Below are positions 6,357 to 15,818 of a stretch of 33,717 nucleotides of DNA, piece by piece; position 1 is the stretch's first letter, and the number at the start of each line of letters is the position of its first letter. The stretch lies in assembly GCA_964482515.1 (NCBI GenBank), contig CAYZXT010000029.1, positions 1-33,717 of the forward strand. The letters run 5' to 3'. Under the pieces are notes generated by a model that saw only the letters and a program-made list of their open reading frames with translations, was not told the origin of the DNA and ran no database searches. Both the position numbers and the translations under genes were made by a program. The DNA is from CAYZXT01 sp964482515. GTDB taxonomy: Bacteria > Elusimicrobiota > Elusimicrobia > FEN-1173.

Positions 6357-8537
6357 ATGCAAGTCTATATCCCTAAAACCTACGACGAATATCTCGAAAT
6401 CCTGTTCAAGCGCAGGAAGTACTTCCTCCTCCCGTTTTTAACGGTGATGGGGCTGATGCTGGTGAGCTATCCGTTCCTGCCGCGGCTCTACAAATCCACC
6501 TGCCTGATCCAGGTCCAGGCGGAAGAGCTTATCGACCCGATCATGCAAGGGATTGCCGTCGCGCCTGGCCTGGACAAGAAGTTCAACACCATCTCCTCCC
6601 AAATATTGAGTTGGCCAAACTTGGAAGCGCTCGCGAAAAGATTGGGCTTGGACAAAAGCGCCAAGGACGCCAAGCATTTCGAGCGCCGCATCAAGGGGAT
6701 AAAGGACAGGATCGAAGTCACGATGCCTTCCAGCAACCTGGTGCATATCTCCTACGAAGACGGCAACCCCGAGACCGCCAAGGAAGTGGTGGACGTGCTC
6801 GCCGAGAATTTCATCAACCATGACCGGACGAAATACCAGCAGGAATCGCTCCAGGCGATCAAGTTCGTCGAAGACCAGCTGAAGATCTATAAGGAAAAGC
6901 TTTCAACCTCCGAAACTTCCTTCATCATGAATAAGGTGAAATCGGACTTGGAAGAAGCCATGAAGCAGCGCCGGCTTCTGGGAGACCAGGTTTTGCAGCT
7001 GGAGAAAACCGTGACCAGGGAAGTCGTCCGCGAGCAAAACCCCGCGGCGCTCAGGCTGCGCGAGGAGCTGAACCAGACGCGGATGCTGCTGACGCAGGCG
7101 TTGATAGACGCCCGCGAGGGCAGCCCGCTCGTCGCGGAGTATAAGTCCCGCATCGCGGATTTGGAGCGGCGACTTTCGCATGAGACGGATGAGCTGATCG
7201 CGAGCGAGACTTCCGTGACAAACCCCGCCTACGCGGACTCGGTCATGCGGCTGAAGGAGTTGGACCTCCAGATCGGGTCCCTGAGCAAAAAACTTTCTGA
7301 CATGCAGTCCGGGCAATTCCGCTTGCGCGACGTCTCCGAACAGGACCTTCGCAGCATGGAACGCGACAAGCAGGTCAACGAGGACATTTACCGGTCGCTT
7401 TTGGTCCGCCTGGAGAACGCGCAGATTTCCAAACGGCTGGGCGACCAGGGGCGTTCCGAGGACCTGAGCGTTTTGGAACCGGCCCGCCTGCCGACCGTTC
7501 CCATTTGGCCGAATCCCATGAAGATATTTGTCTTCGGATTCGGCGCGGCCATGGCCGCCGGCGCAGGCGCCGTTTTTGTCCGGGAGTATTTGGACGGGTC
7601 CATCCGCGGCGCTTTGGACGCCAAGGCCCTCTTTCAAATTCCCATGCTGGCCGCGGTTCCCAGGATGGTCATTAACGAATCGCCGGACGTTTTCAGGGTG
7701 GAACCGCCGCCGCGGAAACCGATCAAATTTCTCGGGTGGACGCTGCGGGAAGGCGGGCCCGGGCACAATATTTTCCCGTACGTGGCGGCGCCCAACGTCG
7801 GCTCGGCCATTTCGCCATTCATAGTTTCATTTCATGATCCGAAATCCATTCCGTCGGAAAGTTACCGGCTCTTGCGCACGCACCTCCTTTACATGAAATG
7901 GAAGAATCCCCTGAAGACGCTCATGGTGACCAGCTCGTTGGAGGGGGAAGGCAAAACGACCTCGGCCGTGAACCTGGCCGTTTCCCTCGCGAAGGAAGTG
8001 AGCGACAACGTGCTCATCATGGATTGCGATCTCCGCAAAGGCACGGTGGGCAAGGCCTTGGGCGTGGATCCCAAGAAGGGGCTGGCCGAAGTGTTGGCGA
8101 AGACCTGCGATCTGGAGAGCGCCCTGGTGAAATGCCCCGAGCTGAATTATTTGACGGTGCTTCCCTCCGGAACGGCCGTCCACAACTCCACGGAACTCCT
8201 GGGTTCCCGGGACATGAAGGCCGTGCTCAACAGCCTTACCCCCCGGTTTGATTTCATCATCATGGATACGCCGCCCACGCTGGGACTGTCGGACGTTCCG
8301 GTGCTCGTTCCTTTCACGGACGGGATTCTGTTGACCGTCCAGGCGGGCCGCACCGACCGCAACGTCGTGCAGGAAACGCTCAAGGCGCTGCAGGAGACCC
8401 ATCAAGGGAACGTGTTGGGGTATGTGTTGACGAACATCGATACCGCGCTGCCGAAGTCTCTCCACAAGTTGATCCCCGGCATTTACCAGCAGGGTTACTA
8501 TACGGCCGCGGAATACGGCGAATCAGTGAAGTCGTGA
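6357..8537 (+). CDS. Wzc-like polysaccharide co-polymerase with BY-type tyrosine autokinase
   Basis: A 726-residue inner-membrane protein that would control chain length and drive export with the Wza-like partner. Residues about 1-110 form a Wzz-like N-terminus with TM1 at about 23-42. A long periplasmic coiled-coil region (about 160-360) follows, then a proline-rich stretch (PARLPTVPIWPNP) and TM2 at about 389-409. The cytoplasmic kinase has Walker A SSLEGEGKTT (526-535), Walker A' around DCD (556-558), Walker B IIMDTPP (D637) and a C-terminal tyrosine cluster YQQGYYTAAEY, the autophosphorylated tail of this family. Fusion of the co-polymerase and kinase in one chain is the proteobacterial arrangement. 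The start at 6357 has an AAGGCGG site just upstream. The export gene ends 11 nt before it and a small secreted protein gene follows. Confidence 0.94.
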   Translation: MQVYIPKTYDEYLEILFKRRKYFLLPFLTVMGLMLVSYPFLPRLYKSTCLIQVQAEELIDPIMQGIAVAPGLDKKFNTISSQILSWPNLEALAKRLGLDKSAKDAKHFERRIKGIKDRIEVTMPSSNLVHISYEDGNPETAKEVVDVLAENFINHDRTKYQQESLQAIKFVEDQLKIYKEKLSTSETSFIMNKVKSDLEEAMKQRRLLGDQVLQLEKTVTREVVREQNPAALRLREELNQTRMLLTQALIDAREGSPLVAEYKSRIADLERRLSHETDELIASETSVTNPAYADSVMRLKELDLQIGSLSKKLSDMQSGQFRLRDVSEQDLRSMERDKQVNEDIYRSLLVRLENAQISKRLGDQGRSEDLSVLEPARLPTVPIWPNPMKIFVFGFGAAMAAGAGAVFVREYLDGSIRGALDAKALFQIPMLAAVPRMVINESPDVFRVEPPPRKPIKFLGWTLREGGPGHNIFPYVAAPNVGSAISPFIVSFHDPKSIPSESYRLLRTHLLYMKWKNPLKTLMVTSSLEGEGKTTSAVNLAVSLAKEVSDNVLIMDCDLRKGTVGKALGVDPKKGLAEVLAKTCDLESALVKCPELNYLTVLPSGTAVHNSTELLGSRDMKAVLNSLTPRFDFIIMDTPPTLGLSDVPVLVPFTDGILLTVQAGRTDRNVVQETLKALQETHQGNVLGYVLTNIDTALPKSLHKLIPGIYQQGYYTAAEYGESVKS

Positions 8538-8566
8538 TTTTTCGATTCAAGGGAGGTAAAGAAGCG

Positions 8567-8914
8567 ATGATGTCTCGACTCTGGATCACCGTCCTGGCGA
8601 TGGCAATGTTTTTGGGCGCGGCCGGACCCGCCGCCGCCGCGGATTTGTCCGCGGTCTATGAATACCCCAACCCCGTGCGCGTCTACTCCGGTAACACCCA
8701 GGCCACCTTCGCGAACCTGCCGGCGGGGGCGACCCTGCGCATTTACGACGTCCAAGGCCGTTTGGTCCGGGAACTGACGAACCTGCCCGGGCCGAATTTT
8801 GTTTGGAACCTGACCAATGCCGACGGGCGGCCGCTGGCCAGCGGCGTGTACGTGTATCTGGTGACGGACGATGACGGCCATCAGAAAATCGGAAAGGTAG
8901 CGCTATTGAGATGA
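8567..8914 (+). CDS. Small secreted protein made of a single FlgD-Ig / T9SS type-A CTD-like module
   Basis: A 115-residue product. I chose the ATG at 8567 because GGGAGG (8551-8556) precedes it and a clean signal peptide follows (residues 1-25, ending GPAAAA). A GTG at 8534 in the same frame would add a charged stretch before the signal peptide. The mature protein of about 90 residues has the pattern of the C-terminal Ig-like module used in type IX secretion sorting domains and in FlgD: YEYPNPVR, LPAGATLRIYDVQGRLV, an LTNADGRPLASGVYVYLV block and a terminal KIGKVALLR. In such families the module sits at the end of a large cargo protein; here it stands alone. It overlaps the next gene, a PorV/PorQ-type barrel, by 4 nt (ATGA), so the two are probably made together. 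Its function is unknown; it could be a barrel partner, an adaptor or a surface cap. Confidence 0.82.
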   Translation: MMSRLWITVLAMAMFLGAAGPAAAADLSAVYEYPNPVRVYSGNTQATFANLPAGATLRIYDVQGRLVRELTNLPGPNFVWNLTNADGRPLASGVYVYLVTDDDGHQKIGKVALLR

Positions 8915-9873
8915 TACGGCGAACCCTTCTCCTTCTCACGGCGTTTTTGGCTGCCGGCTCTTCCAGCTGGGCGGCCCCTCATCCCGAAACCGGCACGCGG
9001 GCCGTCAACATCCTTTCCGTTCAGCCGGGCGCCCGCCCGCGCGCCATGGGCAACGCTTTCACCGCCGTCCCGGACGACGCGAACGCGTTGTGGTTCAACC
9101 CGGCCGGTTTCGGCACCATTAAATATTGGGACTTCGTGGCGACGCATAAGACTTTCCTGGCGGACATGCAGCAGAGCCATGTCGGCACGGTCTTGCCCCT
9201 GAGCTTTCTGACGTCCGACAGCCTCATGGATTTCGGCGCGGTCGGCGCGTCGATCGGTCTGCTGGATTACGGGACGTTTTCCGGCCGAGACGCCGCCGGC
9301 GCGCCCGATTCGGATTTTACCGCGAAGGACGGACTGCTGACGCTGGGGTACGGCAAATCCATCGGAGCGCTCTCCGTCGGCGTCAACGCGAAGATGTATA
9401 AATTGAAAATCTCCGGACACAGGGCCGAAGGCACGGCCTACGATATCGGAATGATGTACAAGCCGAAGGCGTCGTTCTGGGGCTTCGGCGCGGCGGTGAA
9501 AAACTTGGGCGGGCAGGTTCGTTATGCCCAGGTGGACGAACCGCTGCCCCAGGAAGTGACCGCCGGCGTGTCGATGGTCCCTTTGCGCGACAAGTTCATG
9601 CTGAACGCCGACCTGGTCAACCCGAAGGATTCCTACGCGGGGTATCGCGCGGGTGCGGAGTATTGGGCCAACCGTATCATCGCTCTCCGGGCGGGATATG
9701 ACTCCACTTTGAAAGCCGGCAGCGGTTTTTCGGGAGGGATCGGTATCAGCTTGGAGAGAATCGAAGCCGCGTTCTTTCCGGTCCGGCGGCTCACGATCGA
9801 TTATTCTTTCGTCCCCGCCGACGACTTGGATAACACCCACAGCATTTCCGTTTCGTTTCGATTCGGCGAATAG
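8911..9873 (+). CDS. PorV/PorQ-family outer-membrane beta-barrel protein
   Basis: A 320-residue barrel with a signal peptide (1-21, ending SSSWA). The family signature is clear: VQPGARPRAMGNAF, VPDDANALWFNPAG at about 35-70, then alternating strands and a final strand HSISVSFRFGE typical of the barrel end. In Bacteroidetes, PorV binds C-terminal domains of type IX cargo and PorQ anchors a surface sortase complex. Here the gene overlaps a stand-alone CTD-like gene and sits directly after the Wzc-like gene, so a role in polysaccharide or surface-protein handling is likely but unproven. A 72-nt gap follows before the sugar aminotransferase, without a clear terminator, so transcription may continue. 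Confidence 0.87.
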   Translation: MIRRTLLLLTAFLAAGSSSWAAPHPETGTRAVNILSVQPGARPRAMGNAFTAVPDDANALWFNPAGFGTIKYWDFVATHKTFLADMQQSHVGTVLPLSFLTSDSLMDFGAVGASIGLLDYGTFSGRDAAGAPDSDFTAKDGLLTLGYGKSIGALSVGVNAKMYKLKISGHRAEGTAYDIGMMYKPKASFWGFGAAVKNLGGQVRYAQVDEPLPQEVTAGVSMVPLRDKFMLNADLVNPKDSYAGYRAGAEYWANRIIALRAGYDSTLKAGSGFSGGIGISLERIEAAFFPVRRLTIDYSFVPADDLDNTHSISVSFRFGE

Positions 9874-9945
9874 AAAAATCCTCAGCCATCGGCTTTTCAG
9901 CAGGCCTCAGCGGGGACAATTGCGTTATGAAAGGAATACCCTGAT

Positions 9946-11115
9946 ATGACGACCCAAAGGAAAGACATGCTGGTTTTCGGCAAACCGGCCATCGGCGAGG
10001 AAGAAGTCCAGGAAGTCGTGGCCACGATACGCTCCGGCTGGTTGGGGACTGGTCCGAAGGTCAATAAATTTGAAGAGTTGTTCCGCCAGTACACCGGCGC
10101 CAAGTACGCCATGGCGCTCAATTCCTGCACGGCGGGGCTCCATTTGGCCATGGTCGTCGCCGGGCTGCGTTCCGGCGACGAAGTCGTCACCACGCCCATG
10201 ACGTTCTGCGCCACGGCCAACTCGGTCATACACGCGGGCGGCAAACCCGTGTTCGCGGACGTCGACCGCCGCACCATGAACATCGACCCGCAGCGGATCG
10301 AGGACGCCATCACGCCCAAGACGCGCGTGATCATGCCCGTGCATTTCGCCGGGCGGCCCTGCGATATGGACGCGATCATGGACATTGCCCGCCGCCACGA
10401 CCTCCTCGTCATAGACGACGCGGCCCATTGCAGCGAGGGCGTTTATAAGGGGAAAAAGATCGGCAATATCGGGGACATCAGCTGCTTCAGCTTTTACGTC
10501 ACCAAGAACATCGTGACCGGCGAAGGCGGCATGGTCACGACCAATAAGGAAGTCTGGGCGGACAGGATCAAGATGTACGGCCTCCATGGCATGACCAAGG
10601 ACGCGTGGAAGCGTTATTCCGACGAAGGCTTCAAGCATTACCAGGTCACGTTCCCCGGGTTCAAATACAACATGATGGACATCCAGGCCGCGCTCGGCAT
10701 CCACCAGATGAAGCGCGTGGACCAATTCCTGGTCCGCCGCAACGAGATTTGGAAGCGCTACGACGAGGCCTTCGCCGGATTGCCCCTGATCCTGCCGTCG
10801 CCGCAGGAGCCTGAAACAGTGCACGCGCGCCACCTCTACACGCCGCTGCTTGACCTGGACAAAGTGAAGATCACGCGCGACCAATTCCAGCAGAAGCTCC
10901 ACGAACGGAAGATCGGCACCGGCATCCACTTCATCGCGCTCCACCTGCACGACTATTACCGGAAAACCTTTGGCTACAAGCCGGAGGATTTCCCCAACGC
11001 CAAGTTCATCTCGGACCGCACCATTTCCCTTCCGCTGTCCGCCGCGCTGACGGACCAGGACGTCCAGGACGTGATCGACGCGGTGCGGGATACCCTTCGC
11101 GATGCGGGTCGTTAA
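9946..11115 (+). CDS. DegT/DnrJ/EryC1/StrS-family sugar aminotransferase
   Basis: A 389-residue PLP-dependent enzyme of the family that aminates keto-sugar nucleotides (ArnB, PseC, WbpE type). Visible features: the N-terminal FGKPAIGEEEVQEV, SGWLGTGPKV near residue 30, NSCTAGLHLAM for cofactor binding, VIDDAAHCSEG, and the SFYVTKNIVTGEGGMV block with the Schiff-base lysine at K187. FPGFKYNMMDIQAALG is also typical. The substrate is probably a UDP- or GDP-4-keto or 3-keto sugar, giving an amino sugar for the repeat unit, but no matching dehydratase lies in the window. AAGGA (9931-9935) lies 10 nt before the ATG. It opens the run of biosynthesis genes. Confidence 0.93.
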   Translation: MTTQRKDMLVFGKPAIGEEEVQEVVATIRSGWLGTGPKVNKFEELFRQYTGAKYAMALNSCTAGLHLAMVVAGLRSGDEVVTTPMTFCATANSVIHAGGKPVFADVDRRTMNIDPQRIEDAITPKTRVIMPVHFAGRPCDMDAIMDIARRHDLLVIDDAAHCSEGVYKGKKIGNIGDISCFSFYVTKNIVTGEGGMVTTNKEVWADRIKMYGLHGMTKDAWKRYSDEGFKHYQVTFPGFKYNMMDIQAALGIHQMKRVDQFLVRRNEIWKRYDEAFAGLPLILPSPQEPETVHARHLYTPLLDLDKVKITRDQFQQKLHERKIGTGIHFIALHLHDYYRKTFGYKPEDFPNAKFISDRTISLPLSAALTDQDVQDVIDAVRDTLRDAGR

Positions 11116-11133
11116 AAGCGTTCGCGAGGATTG

Positions 11134-14100
11134 ATGCCGGCCCAGCGGCTCCTTGCGCCGACGGAAAATCCCCTTTCCGAGCCCGGCGTCATCACCGTCG
11201 GCCATTTTCGCACGCCTTTCCTGCATTTCTCCGAAACCTTCATCTATGGCCTGCTGGACAACTTCAGCAGCGGGGTCCGCTCGATCGCTTTCACGCGGGA
11301 CCCGGTAAACCAGGGACTGTTCCCCTATCCGCGGGTCGTGGATTATTCGTTCCCCCGTTTTTCGGGGAAATGGGCCGTCGACAACGCGGCGCGCCGCATC
11401 TTCGGGCGCCACGATGTCGGGCTGGAGAAAGCGGTCAGAGCGCGGGGCGTCCAGGTCATGCACGCCCACTTCGGGGAAGAGGGTTATTGCCTGCTGAACG
11501 TGAAGAAAGCCTTGAACCTTCCCATGGTCACGACTTTCTACGGATACGATCTTTCCGAGCTCCTGATGCAGGATGAGTGGAAGCGGAATTACCGGGACCT
11601 GTTTCGGGACGGCGACATGTTTTTGGTCGAGGGCGGCCACATGAAGCGGACCCTGGTCCAGGCCGGGTGTCCGGCGGAAAAGGTCCGCATCCAGCGGATC
11701 GGAATCAACCTGGACAAGATACCCTTTCAGGAGAGGAAGGCGACGGACGGGAGAACGATCTTTCTTTTCTGCGGCCGCTTCATTGAAAAAAAGGGATTAA
11801 TCTACGCCCTGCGCGCCTGCGACCGCCTGGTTCGGAAGGGCGCTTCTAACTTTGAATTGCGCGTCATCGGCGATGGTCCGCTGAAGGACGAATGCGAAGG
11901 CTTCGTTAAGTCCAACGGCCTTGAGAAAAACGTCAGATTCCTCGGCCGTCAGCCCCACTCGGAATTCTACCGCCTGCTCAGCGAGGCCCATGTTTTCATG
12001 GCGCCCAGCGTCATCGCCGCCAACGGCGACAGTGAAGGCGGAGCGCCAACGACGCTGCTGGAGGCGCAGGCGTCCGGAATGCCGGCCGTCGCGTCGCGGC
12101 ATGCGGACATTCCCGAAGTGATGGTGGAAGGCAAGAGCGGGCTCTTGTCGGACGAGCGTGACGACGCGGGTCTGGCGGACAACATGCATTACATGATGTC
12201 CCATCCTGAAGCCTGGCCCGCCTTCGGCCGCGCCGGGCGCGAACATATGCAGGCCCAGCACGACGTCAAGAAGGCCGTCGCCCATCTGGAAGGCGTTTAC
12301 GCGGAACTCGCGCGGGGCTACGGGAAAGCCCCGGCCGCCGGCCGGCCTTATTCCGCCGCGCCGACGATGTTCTTCACCGTGGAGCCCGAACCCCGCGCTG
12401 GGACTCCCTCGATGGAGGCCCCGGACCGTCCGGTCCACGCGTCGCTGTCGGAACCTTTGGTTTGTCCCGTCTGCGGCGGGGGGTTGTCCGTTGACGGCGG
12501 GCGGGATCTGAAATGCGCCGGCTGCAACCGCGCGGTCGCCCGCATCGAAGAGGGGACGTTTATTTTCGGCGACGCGGGAAATGATTCCGGCGCGGATTCC
12601 CTTTTGAAACTCCTGGCCCGCCGGTTGCGTTCGTACAAACAGCAGCAGGTCGCGGGGACGCTTTACAAGGAGCTTTCCGGTGCGGAACTGGACAGGGCGT
12701 GCTCCCTCCTCAGCCCCTTTTACGAGGGAGGGTGGCGTCTCTACGCGATCCTTTCCAAGGACAAGACGGTCCTTTCGATTGAAACGGGCGTCGGCGGCGC
12801 TTCCTTCGCCGCGGCTCCCTTCGCGGGCCGGGTATTCGTCGTGCATCCGGACGCGGAAATCGCGAAGTCCATCGCGCACCAGTCCTTCCACCAGGGATAT
12901 GCGAACGTCCAGCCGGCGTTCGTGGGGAAAGCCGGGCGGCTCCCTTTCCCGGACGGTTTTTTCGATGCGGCGGCGATCCACGGCCTGGCTCGAATATTGG
13001 ACGGGTCTCCGCGCGAGGGTTTTTGGGCCGACGAGGGATCGTTCTTGAGGGAGATCCGGCGGGTCGTCAAATCCGACGGTTTGATCTATTTGCAAAGCGG
13101 CGGCTCGGTCCTTGGCGTCGATCCCAAGAATGCGCTGTCTCTCGTTTCCGCGCGGCGGGTCCTCTCGGTTTTGGGTTTTCGATGGAAGATGCTTTTGGGT
13201 TTTTCGGAACATGGCCCGTTCCTCTATAAGATCTCGGATTTCTCGCGGGTCACGTCTCTGTTAGGCCGGGTGAAGCTCTTTGCCCGGACGTTCCTGGGGG
13301 CCGGGCGCTCCGGCTTCGTGGCCGCGGGATCTGAGGAGGCTCTTAATTCCACATGGATGAGCCGTCTGGTGAACGACGTCCTGGCTTCGCCGAATATCCC
13401 GCTCAGCCTTCACTTCGGTTCAGCGGGCGTGTATCGTGTCCATAGCAAAAACTGCGTGGTGAGGATCCCGGCGGACGGGTTCGCCTACGCGCGTTGCGTC
13501 AACAACATGAACGCGTTGCGGAAATTGGCGGGGCTGAATCTGACGTTTAAGACGCCTTGTCTTCTGTCGCAGGACGAGTTGGACGGGCAGCCTTTTTTCG
13601 TGGAGTCGCGATTGCGCGCCGCGGATGTCCCCTATCTGAAACTGAATCCCGCGCAGCGGCGGGCGTACGCCGCGCAGGCCGCTGACATTCTGGCGGAACT
13701 CCATCTAAAGACGCGGGAACGGACGGCCTTGGATGAAGCCGCGTTCATACGGCTTTTCGCCGAGCCCCTGGCCGGAGTGAGATCGTACGTGGACCGCGAC
13801 ACCGCGTCTGTGCTGGACGAGCTTGAAAATGGACTTCGTCAAAAAACATTGGGCAAACCCATCGACCTTGTCATGGTACACGGAGATTTCAAGATCACGA
13901 ACCTCCTGCAGGACCGGGAGAAGCGGCTGCGGGGGTTGTTCGATTGGGACATGTCCCGGCCGCTGGGTTTGCCGGGGGTCGACCTCGTGATTTATAAGGG
14001 TTTCGATGCTTCCCTGGAGAAGGGCCGTCCCTACACGCAGGCCATCTATGAAGCGGGGCGTGCGGCTGAGGACCCGGACGTCCGGCGCTACCGCGAAGTC

Positions 14101-14292
14101 ATGGGCGTGGACGATTTTTGGTGGAACGTCCAGTCTTTGATGGCGCTCGTCCACTATTTTTTACATCATTCCGGCGAAGAGAAACGGCACAGCGCGGAGT
14201 GGTGCCTGGAAAATATCAGCCCGTTTTTGCGCAAGGCCGCCGGGCGAATCACCGGGGACAAGACGACAGGATTTGAAAAGGAGAACTCGTGA
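11134..14292 (+). CDS. Trifunctional fusion: GT4 glycosyltransferase, zinc-ribbon methyltransferase, APH-like phosphotransferase
   Basis: About 1052 residues. Residues about 1-395 are a GT4 glycosyltransferase of colanic-acid WcaL/AmsK style (HAHFGEEG, FCGRFIEKKGL, EGGAPTTLLEAQASG). Residues about 440-468 form a Trm112-like zinc ribbon (C444-x2-C447, C461-x2-C464). A class I methyltransferase-like region follows to about 690, with a near-canonical SAM site (VLSIETGVGG) and LPFPDGFFDAA. Residues about 735-1030 look like an aminoglycoside/choline phosphotransferase-type kinase with catalytic HGDFKITN (916-923) and FDWDMS (D937, D939). The product could therefore add a sugar, methylate it and phosphorylate a hydroxyl, or the last two could act on a polyprenyl-linked glycan end as in chain capping (inference). 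The start is uncertain: ATG 11134 and TTG 11131 lie right behind GAGGA (11126-11130). The stop overlaps the flippase start (GTGA). Confidence 0.88.
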   Translation: MPAQRLLAPTENPLSEPGVITVGHFRTPFLHFSETFIYGLLDNFSSGVRSIAFTRDPVNQGLFPYPRVVDYSFPRFSGKWAVDNAARRIFGRHDVGLEKAVRARGVQVMHAHFGEEGYCLLNVKKALNLPMVTTFYGYDLSELLMQDEWKRNYRDLFRDGDMFLVEGGHMKRTLVQAGCPAEKVRIQRIGINLDKIPFQERKATDGRTIFLFCGRFIEKKGLIYALRACDRLVRKGASNFELRVIGDGPLKDECEGFVKSNGLEKNVRFLGRQPHSEFYRLLSEAHVFMAPSVIAANGDSEGGAPTTLLEAQASGMPAVASRHADIPEVMVEGKSGLLSDERDDAGLADNMHYMMSHPEAWPAFGRAGREHMQAQHDVKKAVAHLEGVYAELARGYGKAPAAGRPYSAAPTMFFTVEPEPRAGTPSMEAPDRPVHASLSEPLVCPVCGGGLSVDGGRDLKCAGCNRAVARIEEGTFIFGDAGNDSGADSLLKLLARRLRSYKQQQVAGTLYKELSGAELDRACSLLSPFYEGGWRLYAILSKDKTVLSIETGVGGASFAAAPFAGRVFVVHPDAEIAKSIAHQSFHQGYANVQPAFVGKAGRLPFPDGFFDAAAIHGLARILDGSPREGFWADEGSFLREIRRVVKSDGLIYLQSGGSVLGVDPKNALSLVSARRVLSVLGFRWKMLLGFSEHGPFLYKISDFSRVTSLLGRVKLFARTFLGAGRSGFVAAGSEEALNSTWMSRLVNDVLASPNIPLSLHFGSAGVYRVHSKNCVVRIPADGFAYARCVNNMNALRKLAGLNLTFKTPCLLSQDELDGQPFFVESRLRAADVPYLKLNPAQRRAYAAQAADILAELHLKTRERTALDEAAFIRLFAEPLAGVRSYVDRDTASVLDELENGLRQKTLGKPIDLVMVHGDFKITNLLQDREKRLRGLFDWDMSRPLGLPGVDLVIYKGFDASLEKGRPYTQAIYEAGRAAEDPDVRRYREVMGVDDFWWNVQSLMALVHYFLHHSGEEKRHSAEWCLENISPFLRKAAGRITGDKTTGFEKENS

Positions 14293-15776
14293 GCGACAAC
14301 GGCATCGGACGTTTCGCGAAGCATTCGGCCATCTATGCCATCGGCAACATTGCCAACCGGGCGGGGGCCTTCCTGCTTTTGCCGCTGTACACCCGCCACA
14401 TGACGGTGACCCAATACGGCGCCCTGGAGCTTTTCTATGTGACTTCCAGCGTCATCTCATCGTTCCTTTCCATCGGCATCGCGCACGCCGCGCTCCGGTA
14501 TTTTTTCGAATATAAGGAACCCGCCGAGCAGAACAAGGTGATGCCGACCTGCATTCTTTCGACCCTGATGTACACCGTCCCGGTGCTCCTGGTCCTGTCC
14601 ATCTGGAACGTGCCGTTGGCGAAGTTCGTTTTCAGCGACGTCAGCTATGCTCCCGACTTCAAACTGGTATACGCCATCCTGATCCTTGAACTGGTCCGGC
14701 AGATCGGACTGTCCTACATGCGGGCCAGGGAATACTCGGTCAGGTTCGTCGTGGTCTGCCTCCTTCAATTGGTCCTGCAGGTGGGCTGCAACGTTTACAC
14801 GGTCGGGATCCGGCAGATGGGCGTCACCGGGGTCCTCACGGGGAACCTGATCAGCATTTTCGCCGGGACGGTTTACACCTCGTTCGTCGTTTTCAAGGAA
14901 TGCGGCGTGCACTTCGATAAGAACAAGATGAAAGAGATCGTCCGCTACAGCTCCCCGTTCCTGTTCACGGCGGTGATTTCCGTCCTGCTCTCCAACCTGG
15001 ACAAGATCATGCTCCGGATGTATTTCTCCCTGGGCGCCGTGGGCATCTACGCCCTCGCCATGAAGTTCAGCGCGCTGTTGGGCGACTTGTTCCTGGAGCC
15101 GTTCAACCGGAGTTTCGGCGCCTACCGCTTTTCCATCATGCACAATTCCAACGTGAAAGAGACCCTGGTGAAGATCTATACCTACGTCATGGTCGGCGTG
15201 TTCTTCATGACGCTGGGGATCTCGGTCTACAGCAAGGAAATCATCAAGCTTATGACCGATCCGCCCTTCTGGCCCGCCTATCTCCTCGTGCCCTTCCTCA
15301 CGTTGTCCGGCGCGCTGGGCGCGTCGAATTACATGTTCCAGACCGGCATGCTCTACACGAAAAAAACCAAGTACATGATCCACACGAGCACGGCCTCGGC
15401 CGCGCTGAACGTGGGGCTGTACTTCCTCCTTATTCCCAGGTTCGGCATGAACGGCGCCGTCGCCACCATGCTCGTCAAAGGCGTGATCGATACGGCCCTG
15501 ATGTATTTCGTCGCGCAGCGCTTGTATCCGATCCCATATGACCTGCGCACCGTTTTCAAGATGCTGGGCATCACGCTCTCCTTCATCCTGTTCGCCATAT
15601 GGCTGCCGCACATGCACGTCTTTTTCTCCTTGAGCGTCATGACGCTCCTCGTCCTCGCGTTTCCCATGGCGCTTTATTTGACGGGCTGCATTACGCATTC
15701 GGACGTCGGACGGATTTTGGATTTCCTGCGGGAGCAGCGGGCCAAATTAAACTCCTTGCTGCCGAGCCGAAGTTGA
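14289..15776 (+). CDS. Wzx-type polysaccharide flippase (MOP/MATE superfamily)
   Basis: A 495-residue integral membrane protein with about 12-14 hydrophobic segments. The N-terminus (GRFAKHSAIYAIGNIANRAGAF) and TVTQYGALELFYV are typical of Wzx and related lipid-linked oligosaccharide flippases, and YSSPFLFTAVISVLLSNLDKIMLR marks the middle helix pair of that family. It would move the undecaprenyl-linked repeat unit from the cytoplasmic to the periplasmic face for polymerisation. The start is a GTG (14289) that overlaps the previous TGA by 4 nt and has AGGAG (14279-14283) five bases upstream. A 42-nt gap follows before the next gene. Confidence 0.92.
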   Translation: MSDNGIGRFAKHSAIYAIGNIANRAGAFLLLPLYTRHMTVTQYGALELFYVTSSVISSFLSIGIAHAALRYFFEYKEPAEQNKVMPTCILSTLMYTVPVLLVLSIWNVPLAKFVFSDVSYAPDFKLVYAILILELVRQIGLSYMRAREYSVRFVVVCLLQLVLQVGCNVYTVGIRQMGVTGVLTGNLISIFAGTVYTSFVVFKECGVHFDKNKMKEIVRYSSPFLFTAVISVLLSNLDKIMLRMYFSLGAVGIYALAMKFSALLGDLFLEPFNRSFGAYRFSIMHNSNVKETLVKIYTYVMVGVFFMTLGISVYSKEIIKLMTDPPFWPAYLLVPFLTLSGALGASNYMFQTGMLYTKKTKYMIHTSTASAALNVGLYFLLIPRFGMNGAVATMLVKGVIDTALMYFVAQRLYPIPYDLRTVFKMLGITLSFILFAIWLPHMHVFFSLSVMTLLVLAFPMALYLTGCITHSDVGRILDFLREQRAKLNSLLPSRS

Positions 15777-15818
15777 GGCATAAACCTTTATGAACGGACT
15801 TTCCCGGAGGGCGGGGCG

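Noticed and set aside
8534..8566. GTG start for the small CTD-like protein
   Set aside because: It overlaps the wzc-like stop (GTGA), but the strong GGGAGG site and clean signal peptide favour ATG 8567. The earlier start cannot be fully excluded.
14457..15698. 413-codon minus-strand open frame opposite the flippase
   Set aside because: Composition is highly charged and His/Asp-rich as expected from antisense of membrane codons; the + strand frame is a clear flippase.
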